Assembly (NCBI RefSeq): GCF_024721975.1
Contig: NZ_JANQBB010000008.1
Coordinates: 186,001 to 250,000, forward strand
Origin: Paenibacillus endoradicis
Lineage (GTDB): Bacteria; Bacillota; Bacilli; Paenibacillales; Paenibacillaceae
Length of the DNA stretch: 64,000 nucleotides
Direction of reading: 5' to 3'
The notes beneath the pieces are model-generated. The model saw only the letters and a program-made list of their open reading frames with translations. It ran no database searches and was not told the DNA's origin. Positions within the stretch are counted from its first letter, which is position 1, and each line of letters starts with the position of its first letter. A program made the position numbers and the translations under genes. This document shows positions 16,859 to 26,406 of this stretch, piece after piece.

Positions 16859-19800
16859 ATGAGATCTTCTAATCGTTTTATTTCAATGTTCCTAGTTGCA
16901 ATCATGTCACTTACCTTATTTGACACGAATTTTGTGTTCGCTGAAGAGAACATACCTGATAATAATGATATCGTAGGTATTAATTATACTGCAGTGGCGA
17001 ACGGTGAGGCGAATAAGACTACATCAAATTTAATTACACTGGTCTTTGAAGAACCAGTAACGGGATTGGTGGAGAACGACATCACCATCACAGCCGATAC
17101 CGCCAGTGCGACTAAAGGAACTTTGACTTTGGTGGAAGGGTCGAACGACACCCAATACAACCTTGCGATCAGCGGGGTTACCATAGAAGGCACCGTCAAT
17201 CTCAAGATTACCAAGGAAGGGGTGGACGACTCGGAAAAGATCGTTGACATTCACAGGATCCCGATCACATTTAACGTGGCAAACGTTGGTGGAACAGCAT
17301 TTTTGAGAGACAGCACAGCAATAAGGTTGACATTCAACACAGCTGTAGCAAATCTATCGGAGGATGACATCATTCTCAGCAACGGAACCCCTGTCGCGGT
17401 ATCAAACTACGCAACCTCCTCGGCTGAGAAGGGTTCTTTGACGAAGGTAAGCGGCACTGTATACGAGCTTGCGCTAATCGATATAACCAGAACTGGTACG
17501 CTCGGTGTCCAGATCGATAGTATCGGGATAGAAACTAATAAGAAGAATGTGATTATCAACGCAAAGGTTGATAAGACAGCACTGCAACCCACACCGCCCC
17601 GCGATATTTTCCCGCAGAATATTACCGATTTGCCCAAGTCACCGGGCCTGAACGACCTGTTTCAGTTCCTAGATCCTGACGCAGGCACAAACGGCCGAGT
17701 AGAAACCAACGATGATTGGTTGGAGCGCAGGGAAGAACTCAAAGACCTAATTCAGTACTACTACTATGGCATAAAGTACCCGACGCCCAAGAGCGCCATC
17801 ACAGTGAACATCCAGACTAACCAAGTCAATGTGACCATAAAAGACAACGACAGAACCGTGACCGGAAGCCTTGGCAGTATTACCGTTCCTTCGGGTACTG
17901 CGCCTGAAGGCGGTTGGCCGGTCATCATCGCCTTTGGTTTCGGCCAGACGGCAATGGCGATTCAAAACGGCTACGCCGTGATCAGTGTCTCTAACTGGGG
18001 CGGAAGTAGAACCGGAAATTACTATAACTTATACCCATTTAACCCCTACGAGCATGATTTCAACACTGGTTCGATAATGACGGCCGCGTGGACTGTCTCC
18101 CGTATCATTGACGCAATGGAGATTAGCGCCGAAGCTAACGGCGGTATAAATCAGTGGAATATGAACCCGTATAAGTCCATTACAACAGGCGTATCCATAA
18201 ATGGTAAATATGCTCTGATGTCGGCGGCCATGGACGACCGTGTCGGTGCAGCTGCGCCCGTAGACAGCGGACAGTCCGGTGTATCCAGCTTCCGTTACAC
18301 CGCCGAAGGCAAACTGTTCTACTACGACTCACCGATAGACAAAATCTATCGCAGGAATCAGAAAGGCCTCAACAGCATCCAGTACTCCGGCGAATCATTC
18401 TGGATGGGTCTTGGAACAGCGTCTGGATTCCACCTCCAGACGGATATGGATTATTTGCCGTTCGATGCGCATGCCGTTGAGGCTCTGATGGCACCGAGAC
18501 CGCTCATCGCATTTGCTGCAGATAATAACTTCGACTGGACGACTCCGCCGGCATCCGTAATGGCGATGAGTGCGGCAAAAGAAGTCTATGAGTTTCTAGG
18601 CAGTGACAATATTGCCGTTCGTGTGCGCGACGGCGCCCACGCAATCCAGGACCGAGACGTACCGTTCATGATTGCTGTCATGGACAAGGAATTCAACGGT
18701 AAGCCGCTGGAAGTCAAGAATCTTTACCCGAACAGCAACCCGCCGAGCTATGGTACAGGCACCTATGACAAAATCTCTGACATGATGATTTCCCCTTACG
18801 ACGTCGATAGTTCTTACATCCGTTGGTCTCGCCCGGGCAAGTACACATTGTGGACTGAAAACGAGATTGTCTCCGAAGGCAGTCCCGCGACAATCATGAT
18901 TCACTCTGACGACACGAAGGTTAAACTAACGATTCTGGACACTAATAATAAGCCGACGGAGGACACCTGGACAGCCGATGTTGTCAACGGCACAGCGGTA
19001 TTTAATCTGACGGATAAGCAAGTCAAAATTGGACGTTACGAAATTACGACCGTTGGTACTGCTAAGGACAGCAAGACTGTATACTTCCAAGGCATCGACT
19101 TAGCAACCGCACTTCGCCACGGTACCGCTAGAAATGATAACGGTGCGGCCGTAATGTATGGCTTTACTAGCAAGATCAATAAGGATCTGGTGGAAGTCTA
19201 CGCGGACGGCAACAGGCTGACGCAATCCTTCCAGGAGGACACAGAACAAGCTTGGATTCTCAATTACGGCGTTACGACCAACCCTAATGAGAATAACCGA
19301 ATACTGAATAATACTTTCAATGTAGTTACACTGAAAAAGCTGCAGATGGATGCTATGCCCGGAAGCACGTTTGAGATTTCCATTGATAAGTCTAAGTTGG
19401 CGAACAATCAGGAAACTGTCAGTTGGAACGCATCGGCAGTAGCACAGAAGATAGGTCCTCAGCCGGACTGGCCGCCTTATCCCAACAGCCAGAATGATGA
19501 CGGAACTCGTCCATTGCTTCCAGTGACAACGACCAACTTCAGTTCGGAAATCACTTTCAGCTTGAATGACTTGGAGGTTCTGAATACTGGCGATACGCTG
19601 GAAATTACTTTCGACGAGCCTATGCACAAGGGCGATTTCGGCATCGGCTTTGATTTCTCCGACGACTTCACGCTCATGTGGGCAGAGGACAACAAATCAG
19701 TCGAAGTGACATTCAACAATGTCACCATAGATAACGGCGAAGTTGGTAACATATACATCATGCGTCTGAGAGACGCCAATGGCAATATGATCGCGGCTCC

Positions 19801-21604
19801 CATACACCATTCGTTCACCCTCAAGCAGACTACACTTGCTGCACCAACTAATGTCTCTGCGCTAGCGAAAAGCAACAGCGATATTGAGATTGGCTGGACA
19901 GCTTCGGAGGACGCAACGGGATATAACGTCTATCGTTCCGCTTCTGCTGAGGGCAGTTACAGTCAAGTCAATACGGAATTGATTACAGAAACCAAGTTCC
20001 AAGATAGTGATTTGTCGGCGTCGACTACTTATTACTATAAGGTCACTGCTGTCAATGATGCTGGTGAATCAGAGCTATCCGCAGTAGTGCAAGCGACAAC
20101 GAATAGTGAAAGCACGAACCCGATTTCGCTGCCATCATCTCCAACTAATGTTTCTACACAAGCGAAGAGCACCAGCGCGATTGAGATCAACTGGACAGCT
20201 TCAGAAAATGCAACGGGATATAACGTCTATCGCTCAGCTTCTGCTGACGGTGATTACAGTAAAGTTAATAAGCAGTTGATTACCGAAACCAAGTTCCATA
20301 ACAGTGGCTTGTCGGCGTCGACTACTTATTACTACAAGGTCGCAGCTGTCAATGGTAATGGTGAATCCGTACTATCCTTTGTAGCGCAAGCAACAACGAA
20401 TAGTGTGAACACCGGTCCTGTTACTACGCCAACATCTCCAACAACACCGGCGGAAGAAACACTTGATGAATTAAAGGTAGAAGTAGATTCAAGCGGTAAT
20501 GCAATAGCTTTGGTCAACACCGGGCATGTGAAGAAGGCGCTGTCTGAAGCGAAGGCTGGAACCATGAAGTTAGTAGTTCTTGGTGCCGAGAATGCCAAGC
20601 AGGTTACAGTTTCTATACCGACAGATCAAGTGAATGTAGTTAAAGAAGCAGGCATTAAACGCATTGAAATTTCTTTCGGACTCGCGTCTGTACAGTTGCC
20701 TGTATCGTTGTTCGAAGGCGCCGCAGACAAAGCAAATGTTGAATTGAGCATAGCTACAGTGGACAACAGCACGCTGTCCGAAGTAGCACGGGTATTAGTA
20801 GGTTCTAACACGGTTTATGACTTTAAACTAATTGTTGATGGTCAAAGGATTACTGATTTCGGCCAAGGTCAACAGGTGAAAGTTGAGGTGCCTTACACGC
20901 TAAAGCCTGGCGAGAGCCCAGATCAAATCGTAATCTACTACTTGTCGGATGATGGCACTCTTGAAATCATCAAGAATAGCCGTTATAACAAAGAAACTGG
21001 CGTGGTGGAATTCAACGCGAAGCACTTTAGCCAATACGCTGCCATGGCCAATTCGGTTAAATTCAGCGATACGAAAGCCATCGTATGGGCGAGTGACAGT
21101 ATTGATGGACTTGCTGCACGCGGTATAGTAAGTGGTATGACAAAGGATTCGTTCGCACCAAGCAATTCGGTAACGAGAGCCGAGTTCATCCAAATGTTAA
21201 TGCTTACAATTGACCTAAACCAAGATAACGCAACAAGCACCTTCTCGGATGTCAAGCAAGGTGAATGGTATTACAAGTCGGTTGCTTCAGCTCAGCAGCT
21301 TGGTATCGTATCCGGCCTGACTGATGGTTCGTTCGGTGTCAGTAATAAGATTACTCGTCAAGAGATGGCTGCAATGGCATACCGCGCTATTCAGAAAGTA
21401 GGAATTACACTGAAAGTAGAGCAAGAGGCGGTAACCTTCAATGATGCGCAAGACTTTGCAAGCTACGCTAAAGAAGCGGTAACAGCGATGCATAAAGCTG
21501 GTATCATCAATGGCGTCGGCAACGACAAATTCGATCCTGAGGGTACGGCTACTCGGGCTCAAGCGGCAGTCATCCTGTATCGATTGTTAATGAAGTCTCT
21601 GTAA
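16859..21604 (+). CDS. SLH-anchored multidomain protein with CE15 glucuronoyl-esterase-like domain
   Basis: 1581 residues. Order: signal peptide (1-29), two Ig-like domains (about 38-240), a CE15-like alpha/beta hydrolase (about 245-625), beta-rich linker domains (about 640-990), two fibronectin-III domains of ~90 residues each (about 994-1182), a pre-SLH domain, and three SLH repeats (about 1402, 1461, 1525) with TRAE, TRQE and TRAQ motifs. The nucleophile is Ser446 in GVSINGK, the histidine is His594 in GAHAIQ, and Asp469 stands 23 residues after the serine, where CE15 enzymes usually have Glu. CE15 cleaves ester bonds between lignin and glucuronoxylan. GGAG precedes ATG, and the protein should be displayed on the cell wall. 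The middle of the gene is visibly more GC-rich than its neighbours. Confidence 0.85.
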   Translation: MRSSNRFISMFLVAIMSLTLFDTNFVFAEENIPDNNDIVGINYTAVANGEANKTTSNLITLVFEEPVTGLVENDITITADTASATKGTLTLVEGSNDTQYNLAISGVTIEGTVNLKITKEGVDDSEKIVDIHRIPITFNVANVGGTAFLRDSTAIRLTFNTAVANLSEDDIILSNGTPVAVSNYATSSAEKGSLTKVSGTVYELALIDITRTGTLGVQIDSIGIETNKKNVIINAKVDKTALQPTPPRDIFPQNITDLPKSPGLNDLFQFLDPDAGTNGRVETNDDWLERREELKDLIQYYYYGIKYPTPKSAITVNIQTNQVNVTIKDNDRTVTGSLGSITVPSGTAPEGGWPVIIAFGFGQTAMAIQNGYAVISVSNWGGSRTGNYYNLYPFNPYEHDFNTGSIMTAAWTVSRIIDAMEISAEANGGINQWNMNPYKSITTGVSINGKYALMSAAMDDRVGAAAPVDSGQSGVSSFRYTAEGKLFYYDSPIDKIYRRNQKGLNSIQYSGESFWMGLGTASGFHLQTDMDYLPFDAHAVEALMAPRPLIAFAADNNFDWTTPPASVMAMSAAKEVYEFLGSDNIAVRVRDGAHAIQDRDVPFMIAVMDKEFNGKPLEVKNLYPNSNPPSYGTGTYDKISDMMISPYDVDSSYIRWSRPGKYTLWTENEIVSEGSPATIMIHSDDTKVKLTILDTNNKPTEDTWTADVVNGTAVFNLTDKQVKIGRYEITTVGTAKDSKTVYFQGIDLATALRHGTARNDNGAAVMYGFTSKINKDLVEVYADGNRLTQSFQEDTEQAWILNYGVTTNPNENNRILNNTFNVVTLKKLQMDAMPGSTFEISIDKSKLANNQETVSWNASAVAQKIGPQPDWPPYPNSQNDDGTRPLLPVTTTNFSSEITFSLNDLEVLNTGDTLEITFDEPMHKGDFGIGFDFSDDFTLMWAEDNKSVEVTFNNVTIDNGEVGNIYIMRLRDANGNMIAAPIHHSFTLKQTTLAAPTNVSALAKSNSDIEIGWTASEDATGYNVYRSASAEGSYSQVNTELITETKFQDSDLSASTTYYYKVTAVNDAGESELSAVVQATTNSESTNPISLPSSPTNVSTQAKSTSAIEINWTASENATGYNVYRSASADGDYSKVNKQLITETKFHNSGLSASTTYYYKVAAVNGNGESVLSFVAQATTNSVNTGPVTTPTSPTTPAEETLDELKVEVDSSGNAIALVNTGHVKKALSEAKAGTMKLVVLGAENAKQVTVSIPTDQVNVVKEAGIKRIEISFGLASVQLPVSLFEGAADKANVELSIATVDNSTLSEVARVLVGSNTVYDFKLIVDGQRITDFGQGQQVKVEVPYTLKPGESPDQIVIYYLSDDGTLEIIKNSRYNKETGVVEFNAKHFSQYAAMANSVKFSDTKAIVWASDSIDGLAARGIVSGMTKDSFAPSNSVTRAEFIQMLMLTIDLNQDNATSTFSDVKQGEWYYKSVASAQQLGIVSGLTDGSFGVSNKITRQEMAAMAYRAIQKVGITLKVEQEAVTFNDAQDFASYAKEAVTAMHKAGIINGVGNDKFDPEGTATRAQAAVILYRLLMKSL

Positions 21605-21625
21605 TATCCAATTAGTACTGAAACA

Positions 21626-21669
21626 AATAGAGCGCCCTGCAGACTATATAGTCTGCAGGGCGCTCTATT
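21626..21669. terminator. Perfect 19-bp-arm hairpin after the SLH/CE15 gene
   Basis: AATAGAGCGCCCTGCAGAC and its exact reverse complement flank TATATA. No clear T-run follows (ATTGAGTGG), so it may act as a 3'-end stabiliser or as a shared terminator for the convergent gene ending at 21755. Confidence 0.7.
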
Positions 21670-21754
21670 GAGTGGATAAGAAAGGATAAGTTTCACACAT
21701 TAGCTAGTTTCGTATTGTTCAGATTGTATAGAATTTTTATAGTCTTATGCTATT

Positions 21755-22561
21755 TTAGATTGTCGTGGATGAGCGATATTGCTCGGGAGTAATGCCAACA
21801 TTTTTAATGAACGAGCGATAAAATTGGCTTGGACTAGAGAACCCTAATTCTATACTAATCGACATCACAGATTTTTGTGTTTGTCTAAGTTGCTGTTGTG
21901 CCTTCTCGATCCGAAGTTTAAGCACATATTGATAGGGTGTCAAGCCAGTATTGCTCTTAAAGCATCTAATAAAGTGATAACGGCTTTGTAATGCAATGGC
22001 TGATAATTGCTCGATACGAATAGATTCAGAGTAATGAGCATGAATGTATTCAAGCACCCTACTAATATATCGGTTATCTTGGTAGTGTTGCGTGCGAAGC
22101 TGTTTGGTGTAGCTAGATTCCAATCCCCAAATTAAGCCATGTACATAATGGAGTGCTTGCAATTCTTTTTCTTCTAAGGCTAAACGTTCTGAATCTCCAA
22201 AAAGAAAGAACGAGGAACTCCATTGATGAAGGAATCCGGACACTTCAGTTGGATTAAACTCGTATTTATACTTTGGCTCAGGAAAAGAGGATGCATCAGC
22301 AGGATATAGGCTATCATCATTGATTTGAAAAATAATAATGCCATCCTCAGCTCCTTGATGGAAATTATGCTGATTTTGGGGAGGGAGTAACAGTCCTTCG
22401 CCAGCAATTAGTTTCCTTTCCTTGCTTTTATGAGTGAATTGGCAATGTCCACGTAGTGGAATTGTCATTTGATAATGTGCCGGATGAACATGAGGATCAT
22501 TGGTGAAGTTGCTCTCTATGCTGTGCAGTTCCAGCTGTGGAAAAATTATTTTCATATGCAT
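21755..22561 (-). CDS. AraC-family transcriptional regulator with cupin N-terminus
   Basis: 268 residues. The N-terminal cupin-like part (PHVHPAHYQMTIPLRGHCQF) contains the usual His pattern, and the C-terminus has two helix-turn-helix segments (IRIEQLSAIALQSRYHFIRCF and SISIELGFSSPSQFYRSF, ending GITPEQYR). ATG 22561 follows AGAGGTG by eight bases. It is divergent from the Fsr-type MFS gene (start 22685), so it probably controls that transporter and itself. The intergenic stretch holds an inverted repeat TTGCG-N7-CGCAA (22594-22610) that could be its site. The ligand is unknown. Confidence 0.88.
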   Translation of the reverse strand: MHMKIIFPQLELHSIESNFTNDPHVHPAHYQMTIPLRGHCQFTHKSKERKLIAGEGLLLPPQNQHNFHQGAEDGIIIFQINDDSLYPADASSFPEPKYKYEFNPTEVSGFLHQWSSSFFLFGDSERLALEEKELQALHYVHGLIWGLESSYTKQLRTQHYQDNRYISRVLEYIHAHYSESIRIEQLSAIALQSRYHFIRCFKSNTGLTPYQYVLKLRIEKAQQQLRQTQKSVMSISIELGFSSPSQFYRSFIKNVGITPEQYRSSTTI

Positions 22562-22684
22562 AAATCAATCACCTCTCTAATATATAGCAAAAATTGCGTT
22601 TTTATCGCAATATTGACGGCGACATCCTCTACCTTCTTTCGATACAATTATTTTTATTATAAGACAAGGGGAGGATCTCATTCT

Positions 22685-23893
22685 ATGACAAAAACAACGA
22701 AAACGGCAATGAACGTCCTGTTTGGCGTAAGTTTTGCGCATTTGTTGAACGATGCTATGCAATCTGTCGTGCCTGCAGCATTTCCGATTTTTCAGCAAAA
22801 TTTGAATCTTTCCTTCACACAGGTAGGATGGATTGCTTTCACGCTTAATGTTACAGCTTCTATTCTACAACCGCTAATTGGTTATTGTACAGACCGTAAA
22901 CCTATGCCGATGTTATTACCATTAGGGATGGTCTTCACTCTGTTGGGTATGATTGGTTTAGCTTATGCGCCATCCCTTGGTGTCCTACTGCTAGCCTCAG
23001 CCCTTATTGGTATCGGTTCCTCGGTTCTTCATCCAGAATCCTCACGAGTTGCCCATTTGGCAGCGGGTAAAGGAAAAGGGCTAGCGCAGTCTATCTTTCA
23101 GGTAGGAGGAAACTTTGGGCAAGCATTGGCACCAGTAATTATTGTAGTAATGATTGTACCACTTGGCCAATCAAGTTTTCTATGGTTTACAATATTGGCG
23201 ATCATCGGAATTATAGTGCAATCAATTATTGGACGATGGTATGGTAAGAAGGTGAAGGAGGTTGCTATTAGTAAGCATTCACTTCCAGCAGAAGCGCCTC
23301 GTCAAGCGTTCAGCAAATCTTTTATTGGTTATGTCATGCTTATTCTTATTTTGATGCTGTTCTCTAAATTCGTATATTTAGCAAGTATGACGGGGTATTA
23401 CTCTTTCTACTTTATGGATAAGTATGAATTACCGTTATCTCGAGCGCAGATGTGTTTGTTCGCTCTGCAATTTGCAGGTATGGTAGGAACATTTATTGGA
23501 GGACCATTGGCTGATCGCTTTGGACGTCAGAAAATTATTTGGTTCTCAATTCTTGGAACTGCACCATTTTCTATATTACTTCCATATGTAGAACCTATTA
23601 TTGCCATGATATTATGTGTCTTCATTGGATTAATTTTAATGTCTGGCTTCTCAGTTATTATCGTATACGCTCAAGAGCTATTGCCAGGTCACGTCGGTAC
23701 AGTAGCTGGATTGTTTTTTGGATTATCTTTTGGTTTAGCGGGTTTAGGTTCTGTTTTCATGGGATGGCTAATGGATTCCTATGGCGTATCAATAATTATT
23801 CAACTAAGTGCATACTTACCTCTATTAGGGATCTTTGCCCTGTTATTGCCTAAGGATTCAGTCATTATGGGTAGTAAACTGAAAGAAGCTTAG
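22685..23893 (+). CDS. MFS transporter, fosmidomycin-resistance (Fsr) type
   Basis: 402 residues with twelve predicted membrane helices. The N-terminal FAHLLNDAMQSVVPAAFPIF is the Fsr hallmark, and PLADRFGRQKIIW is the second-half MFS loop motif. ATG 22685 has GGGGAGG nine bases upstream; a longer frame from 22469 would run through the divergent regulator and is rejected. Fsr proteins export fosmidomycin and other compounds, though physiological substrates are usually unknown. Coupling with the divergent AraC regulator suggests inducible efflux. Confidence 0.87.
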   Translation: MTKTTKTAMNVLFGVSFAHLLNDAMQSVVPAAFPIFQQNLNLSFTQVGWIAFTLNVTASILQPLIGYCTDRKPMPMLLPLGMVFTLLGMIGLAYAPSLGVLLLASALIGIGSSVLHPESSRVAHLAAGKGKGLAQSIFQVGGNFGQALAPVIIVVMIVPLGQSSFLWFTILAIIGIIVQSIIGRWYGKKVKEVAISKHSLPAEAPRQAFSKSFIGYVMLILILMLFSKFVYLASMTGYYSFYFMDKYELPLSRAQMCLFALQFAGMVGTFIGGPLADRFGRQKIIWFSILGTAPFSILLPYVEPIIAMILCVFIGLILMSGFSVIIVYAQELLPGHVGTVAGLFFGLSFGLAGLGSVFMGWLMDSYGVSIIIQLSAYLPLLGIFALLLPKDSVIMGSKLKEA

Positions 23894-23958
23894 GAATGTA
23901 AATCGAGTAAAAGTAATAAATGAGTCTTGTCTCTCAACTAATTGAAAAAAAATTCAAA

Positions 23959-23992
23959 AGCCCATTCTCATCACATTAGAAGAGAATGGGCT
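23959..23992. terminator. Terminator between convergent MFS genes
   Basis: AGCCCATTCTC pairs with GAGAATGGGCT. An A-run upstream (minus-strand T-run, TTTTGAATTTTTTTTC) favours minus-strand use; both convergent genes end next to it. Confidence 0.75.
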
Positions 23993-24023
23993 AGAAGATT
24001 AATAATGAGCCAATAAAAGCAGA

Positions 24024-25229
24024 TTAAACGGATAATTGACGTGGTTCATTTACAGATTGACGTCCGCTTACTACAAGCATAATAACCGAAATAATGATAA
24101 GTATAAAACAGAGCACAAATGAATACCGGTAACCTACGATAGTGGCTAATCCTCCGCCAACAAGACTACCGATCAGTCTGCCGATCGTAGATGAATTAGA
24201 GTAGAGGGTGGATGCATATCCAGGCATGTTTGGAAGGAGATCCTGGATGTAACTAATGCCAATCGCTGAGATAACGGCAACAAAGACTGCGAGCAAAATT
24301 TGGGCTGCAAGCATCTGCCACATTGCTCCTGAAAAAATGACTACGAGATAGTAAGCTGCTCCTAGAAAAGCCCCACACATCATCAAGATACGGCTACTAT
24401 ACTTTGCACTGAGTAGACCAAGCATAATCATAAAAGGAATTTCTAAAGCAGCACAAATACTACTGACTAGACCGACATCGCTAGTCGTTCCCTCTAGATT
24501 GTTTGTAATAAATAGGGCAGTATTGAGGGTGCTCGTCCAGTGAGCTGTATACATGAATATCAGAATTAGAAAAGGAAGCAGAATACTACGGTTTTGACTG
24601 AGCCTGAAACTTTTTACTTTAGCATTACTGATTTTCAGTTCTGTATTTGTTTTGAGAAATAAGAAAACAAGTAAGGCAACAAGCAGGAAAACTCCGATCG
24701 TACCCGAGAAAATCCCCTTAAACCCAACAGCAGCGATTAGCAATGTACCGATTAATGGGCCTGTAATAAAGCCGAGAGAAAAAGCAGCTCGCAAGGTAGA
24801 ATTAGCAAACGCATGATCAGTAGAATTGCTATTATTCACCGCTTCTCTTGAGATTGCGAACAATTGAGGCATACCTGGTGCACCGAGGGCGGTGAACACG
24901 ATCATGTAGATGAATAAGATTGTAAAGTCGTTAAAGAGCAAATATCCGCTAAAAGCTAGAGCATTACAAAGCGTGGCAACGAGGTAAATGCTTTTTCGAT
25001 TTAAGCCCAGATCAGAGCGTCTCCCGATTAGCGTACTGATCCATATTCCTGCAATTAACGTGACGGCTAGATAAATACCGAACATTCCGACAGATACTCC
25101 AAGCTGTTCTGTGAAATAAATTGATAGAAAGGGTGTGCTGAGTGAAATAGCCATTCCCTGCAATTACATACATAGAAAAAGTAGGGCATAAGAAGGAATA
25201 GAAAATAGTGCAGTGAGTCGTTTGAACAT
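24024..25229 (-). pseudogene. SET-type sugar-efflux MFS transporter with a stop at codon 22
   Basis: The natural start is ATG 25229 (GAGGAG upstream), giving MFKRLTALFSIPSYALLFLCM, then TAA at 25166-25164, then the same frame continues for 379 codons into a complete SET-like transporter (TPFLSIYFTEQLGVSVGMFG, SDLGLNRK, STLRAAFSLGFITGP). The stop sits inside the first membrane helix. SetA-like proteins export sugars or lactose analogues. The product is either lost, or reinitiates downstream without helix 1; a TTG directly after the stop has no ribosome binding site. A base error in the assembly is the other possibility. Confidence 0.75.
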
Positions 25230-25395
25230 GATGTGAAGTTACTCCTCTATATTTGTTTAGATAGTTAATCATCTCGTTAAATTATACTTGAAATAGACAG
25301 TAATAATATAGTATTTGTCTAGGAACATCTACTGTTTGGCTATAGGTGTGATTTTTCTATCGATAAGTTATTACCACACATTACGAAGTATGAAA

Positions 25396-25433
25396 AAAAG
25401 GCGATACAGGGAAATATTCCTGTATCGCCTTTT
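25396..25433 (-). terminator. Terminator after the aldo/keto reductase gene
   Basis: AAAAGGCGATACAGG and CCTGTATCGCCTTTT flank an 8-base loop; on the minus strand it ends in a run of seven T. Confidence 0.88.
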
Positions 25434-25453
25434 GTTGAGGATTATTACTTCAA

Positions 25454-26395
25454 TTATCGTAATTGATCAGCTGTTAGATCAAGCCAGTCCATTTCTGTCT
25501 TGGTCAATTTAACTACTGCTCCTTCGTTGCAAGACGACAGCTCTGCTTCACTGCGAGCTCCAATTAATGCACAAGTCGGAAATGGCTGATTCATTACATA
25601 GGCAAGAGCAATTTGTATAGCAGTGAGACCTTTTTGCTCTCCAAGCTGTTTTGCTCTGCTTAGACGCTCCCAATTAGCATCACTATAAAATACACGGACC
25701 AAATCAGCGTTTTCTCGATTTTCTGGTGTGAATAAACCTGTAAAGAATCCTCTAGCTTGCGAAGACCATGAAAGTAAAGGCAATTGAACTTCCTCATGCC
25801 ATTTACATGTTTCTTCATCTGCGGAAACACAATCTTTCCAAAATGGCTCGTTTGTTTTAGCAAGACTCAAATTAGGGCTATTAAAGGTAAAGCCTGTCAA
25901 TCCCGCATGTTTTGCATAGTCATTGGCTTCTTGTATGCGCTGCCAAGTCCAATTCGAAGTGCCAATAGCCTGCACTGTGCCGGCCTCTATATATTCATTT
26001 AATGTATCAATAATATGCTCTACAGGTGTATTTGGATCATCACGGTGGAGGGCATAGAGATCAATGTAGTTTGTTCGTAATCTCTCCAAGCTAGTCGAAA
26101 GATCATATGCAATATCTTTTTTAGCCAACCTGGGGCCATTTTGATCATGATGCGCACCTTTTGTTAAAATGACTAATTGCTCCCGATTTCCTTTTTCCTC
26201 GATATATCTGCCAATAACTTCTTCACTTTGACCACCGCAATACACATGTGCAGTATCTAAAGAATTTCCACCGATTGCAATAAAAGCATCCATATTTTTT
26301 TGAACAAGCTCATAGCTGTCATGGATAAAATAATCAGTACCCTTCATCAATCTTGAAACTGGTTTACGGCATCCTGCAATTTGTATATATTCCAT
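25454..26395 (-). CDS. Aldo/keto reductase
   Basis: 313 residues with the AKR tetrad regions: NSLDTAHVYCGGQSEEVIG (Asp and Tyr), LVILTKGAHHD (Lys) and YIDLYALHRDDP (His). The C-terminal NADPH-binding region is present (CALIGARSEAEL). ATG 26395 is chosen since GAGGTG lies six bases upstream; the frame's first GTG (26404) is inside that site. Such enzymes reduce aldehydes or sugars in the cytoplasm. It starts 11 bp after the oxidoreductase gene upstream, so the two form an operon under the divergent AraC regulator at 27528. Confidence 0.87.
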   Translation of the reverse strand: MEYIQIAGCRKPVSRLMKGTDYFIHDSYELVQKNMDAFIAIGGNSLDTAHVYCGGQSEEVIGRYIEEKGNREQLVILTKGAHHDQNGPRLAKKDIAYDLSTSLERLRTNYIDLYALHRDDPNTPVEHIIDTLNEYIEAGTVQAIGTSNWTWQRIQEANDYAKHAGLTGFTFNSPNLSLAKTNEPFWKDCVSADEETCKWHEEVQLPLLSWSSQARGFFTGLFTPENRENADLVRVFYSDANWERLSRAKQLGEQKGLTAIQIALAYVMNQPFPTCALIGARSEAELSSCNEGAVVKLTKTEMDWLDLTADQLR

Positions 26396-26406
26396 TGTAT
26401 ACACCT

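Noticed and set aside
19100..19875. Long antisense open frames (132-175 codons) in the SLH/CE15 gene
   Set aside because: They result from the higher GC content of the esterase gene; the sense frame is a continuous multidomain protein.
22469..22684. N-terminal 72-codon extension of the Fsr-type MFS gene
   Set aside because: It overlaps the divergent AraC gene and its ribosome binding site; a strong GGGGAGG precedes ATG 22685.
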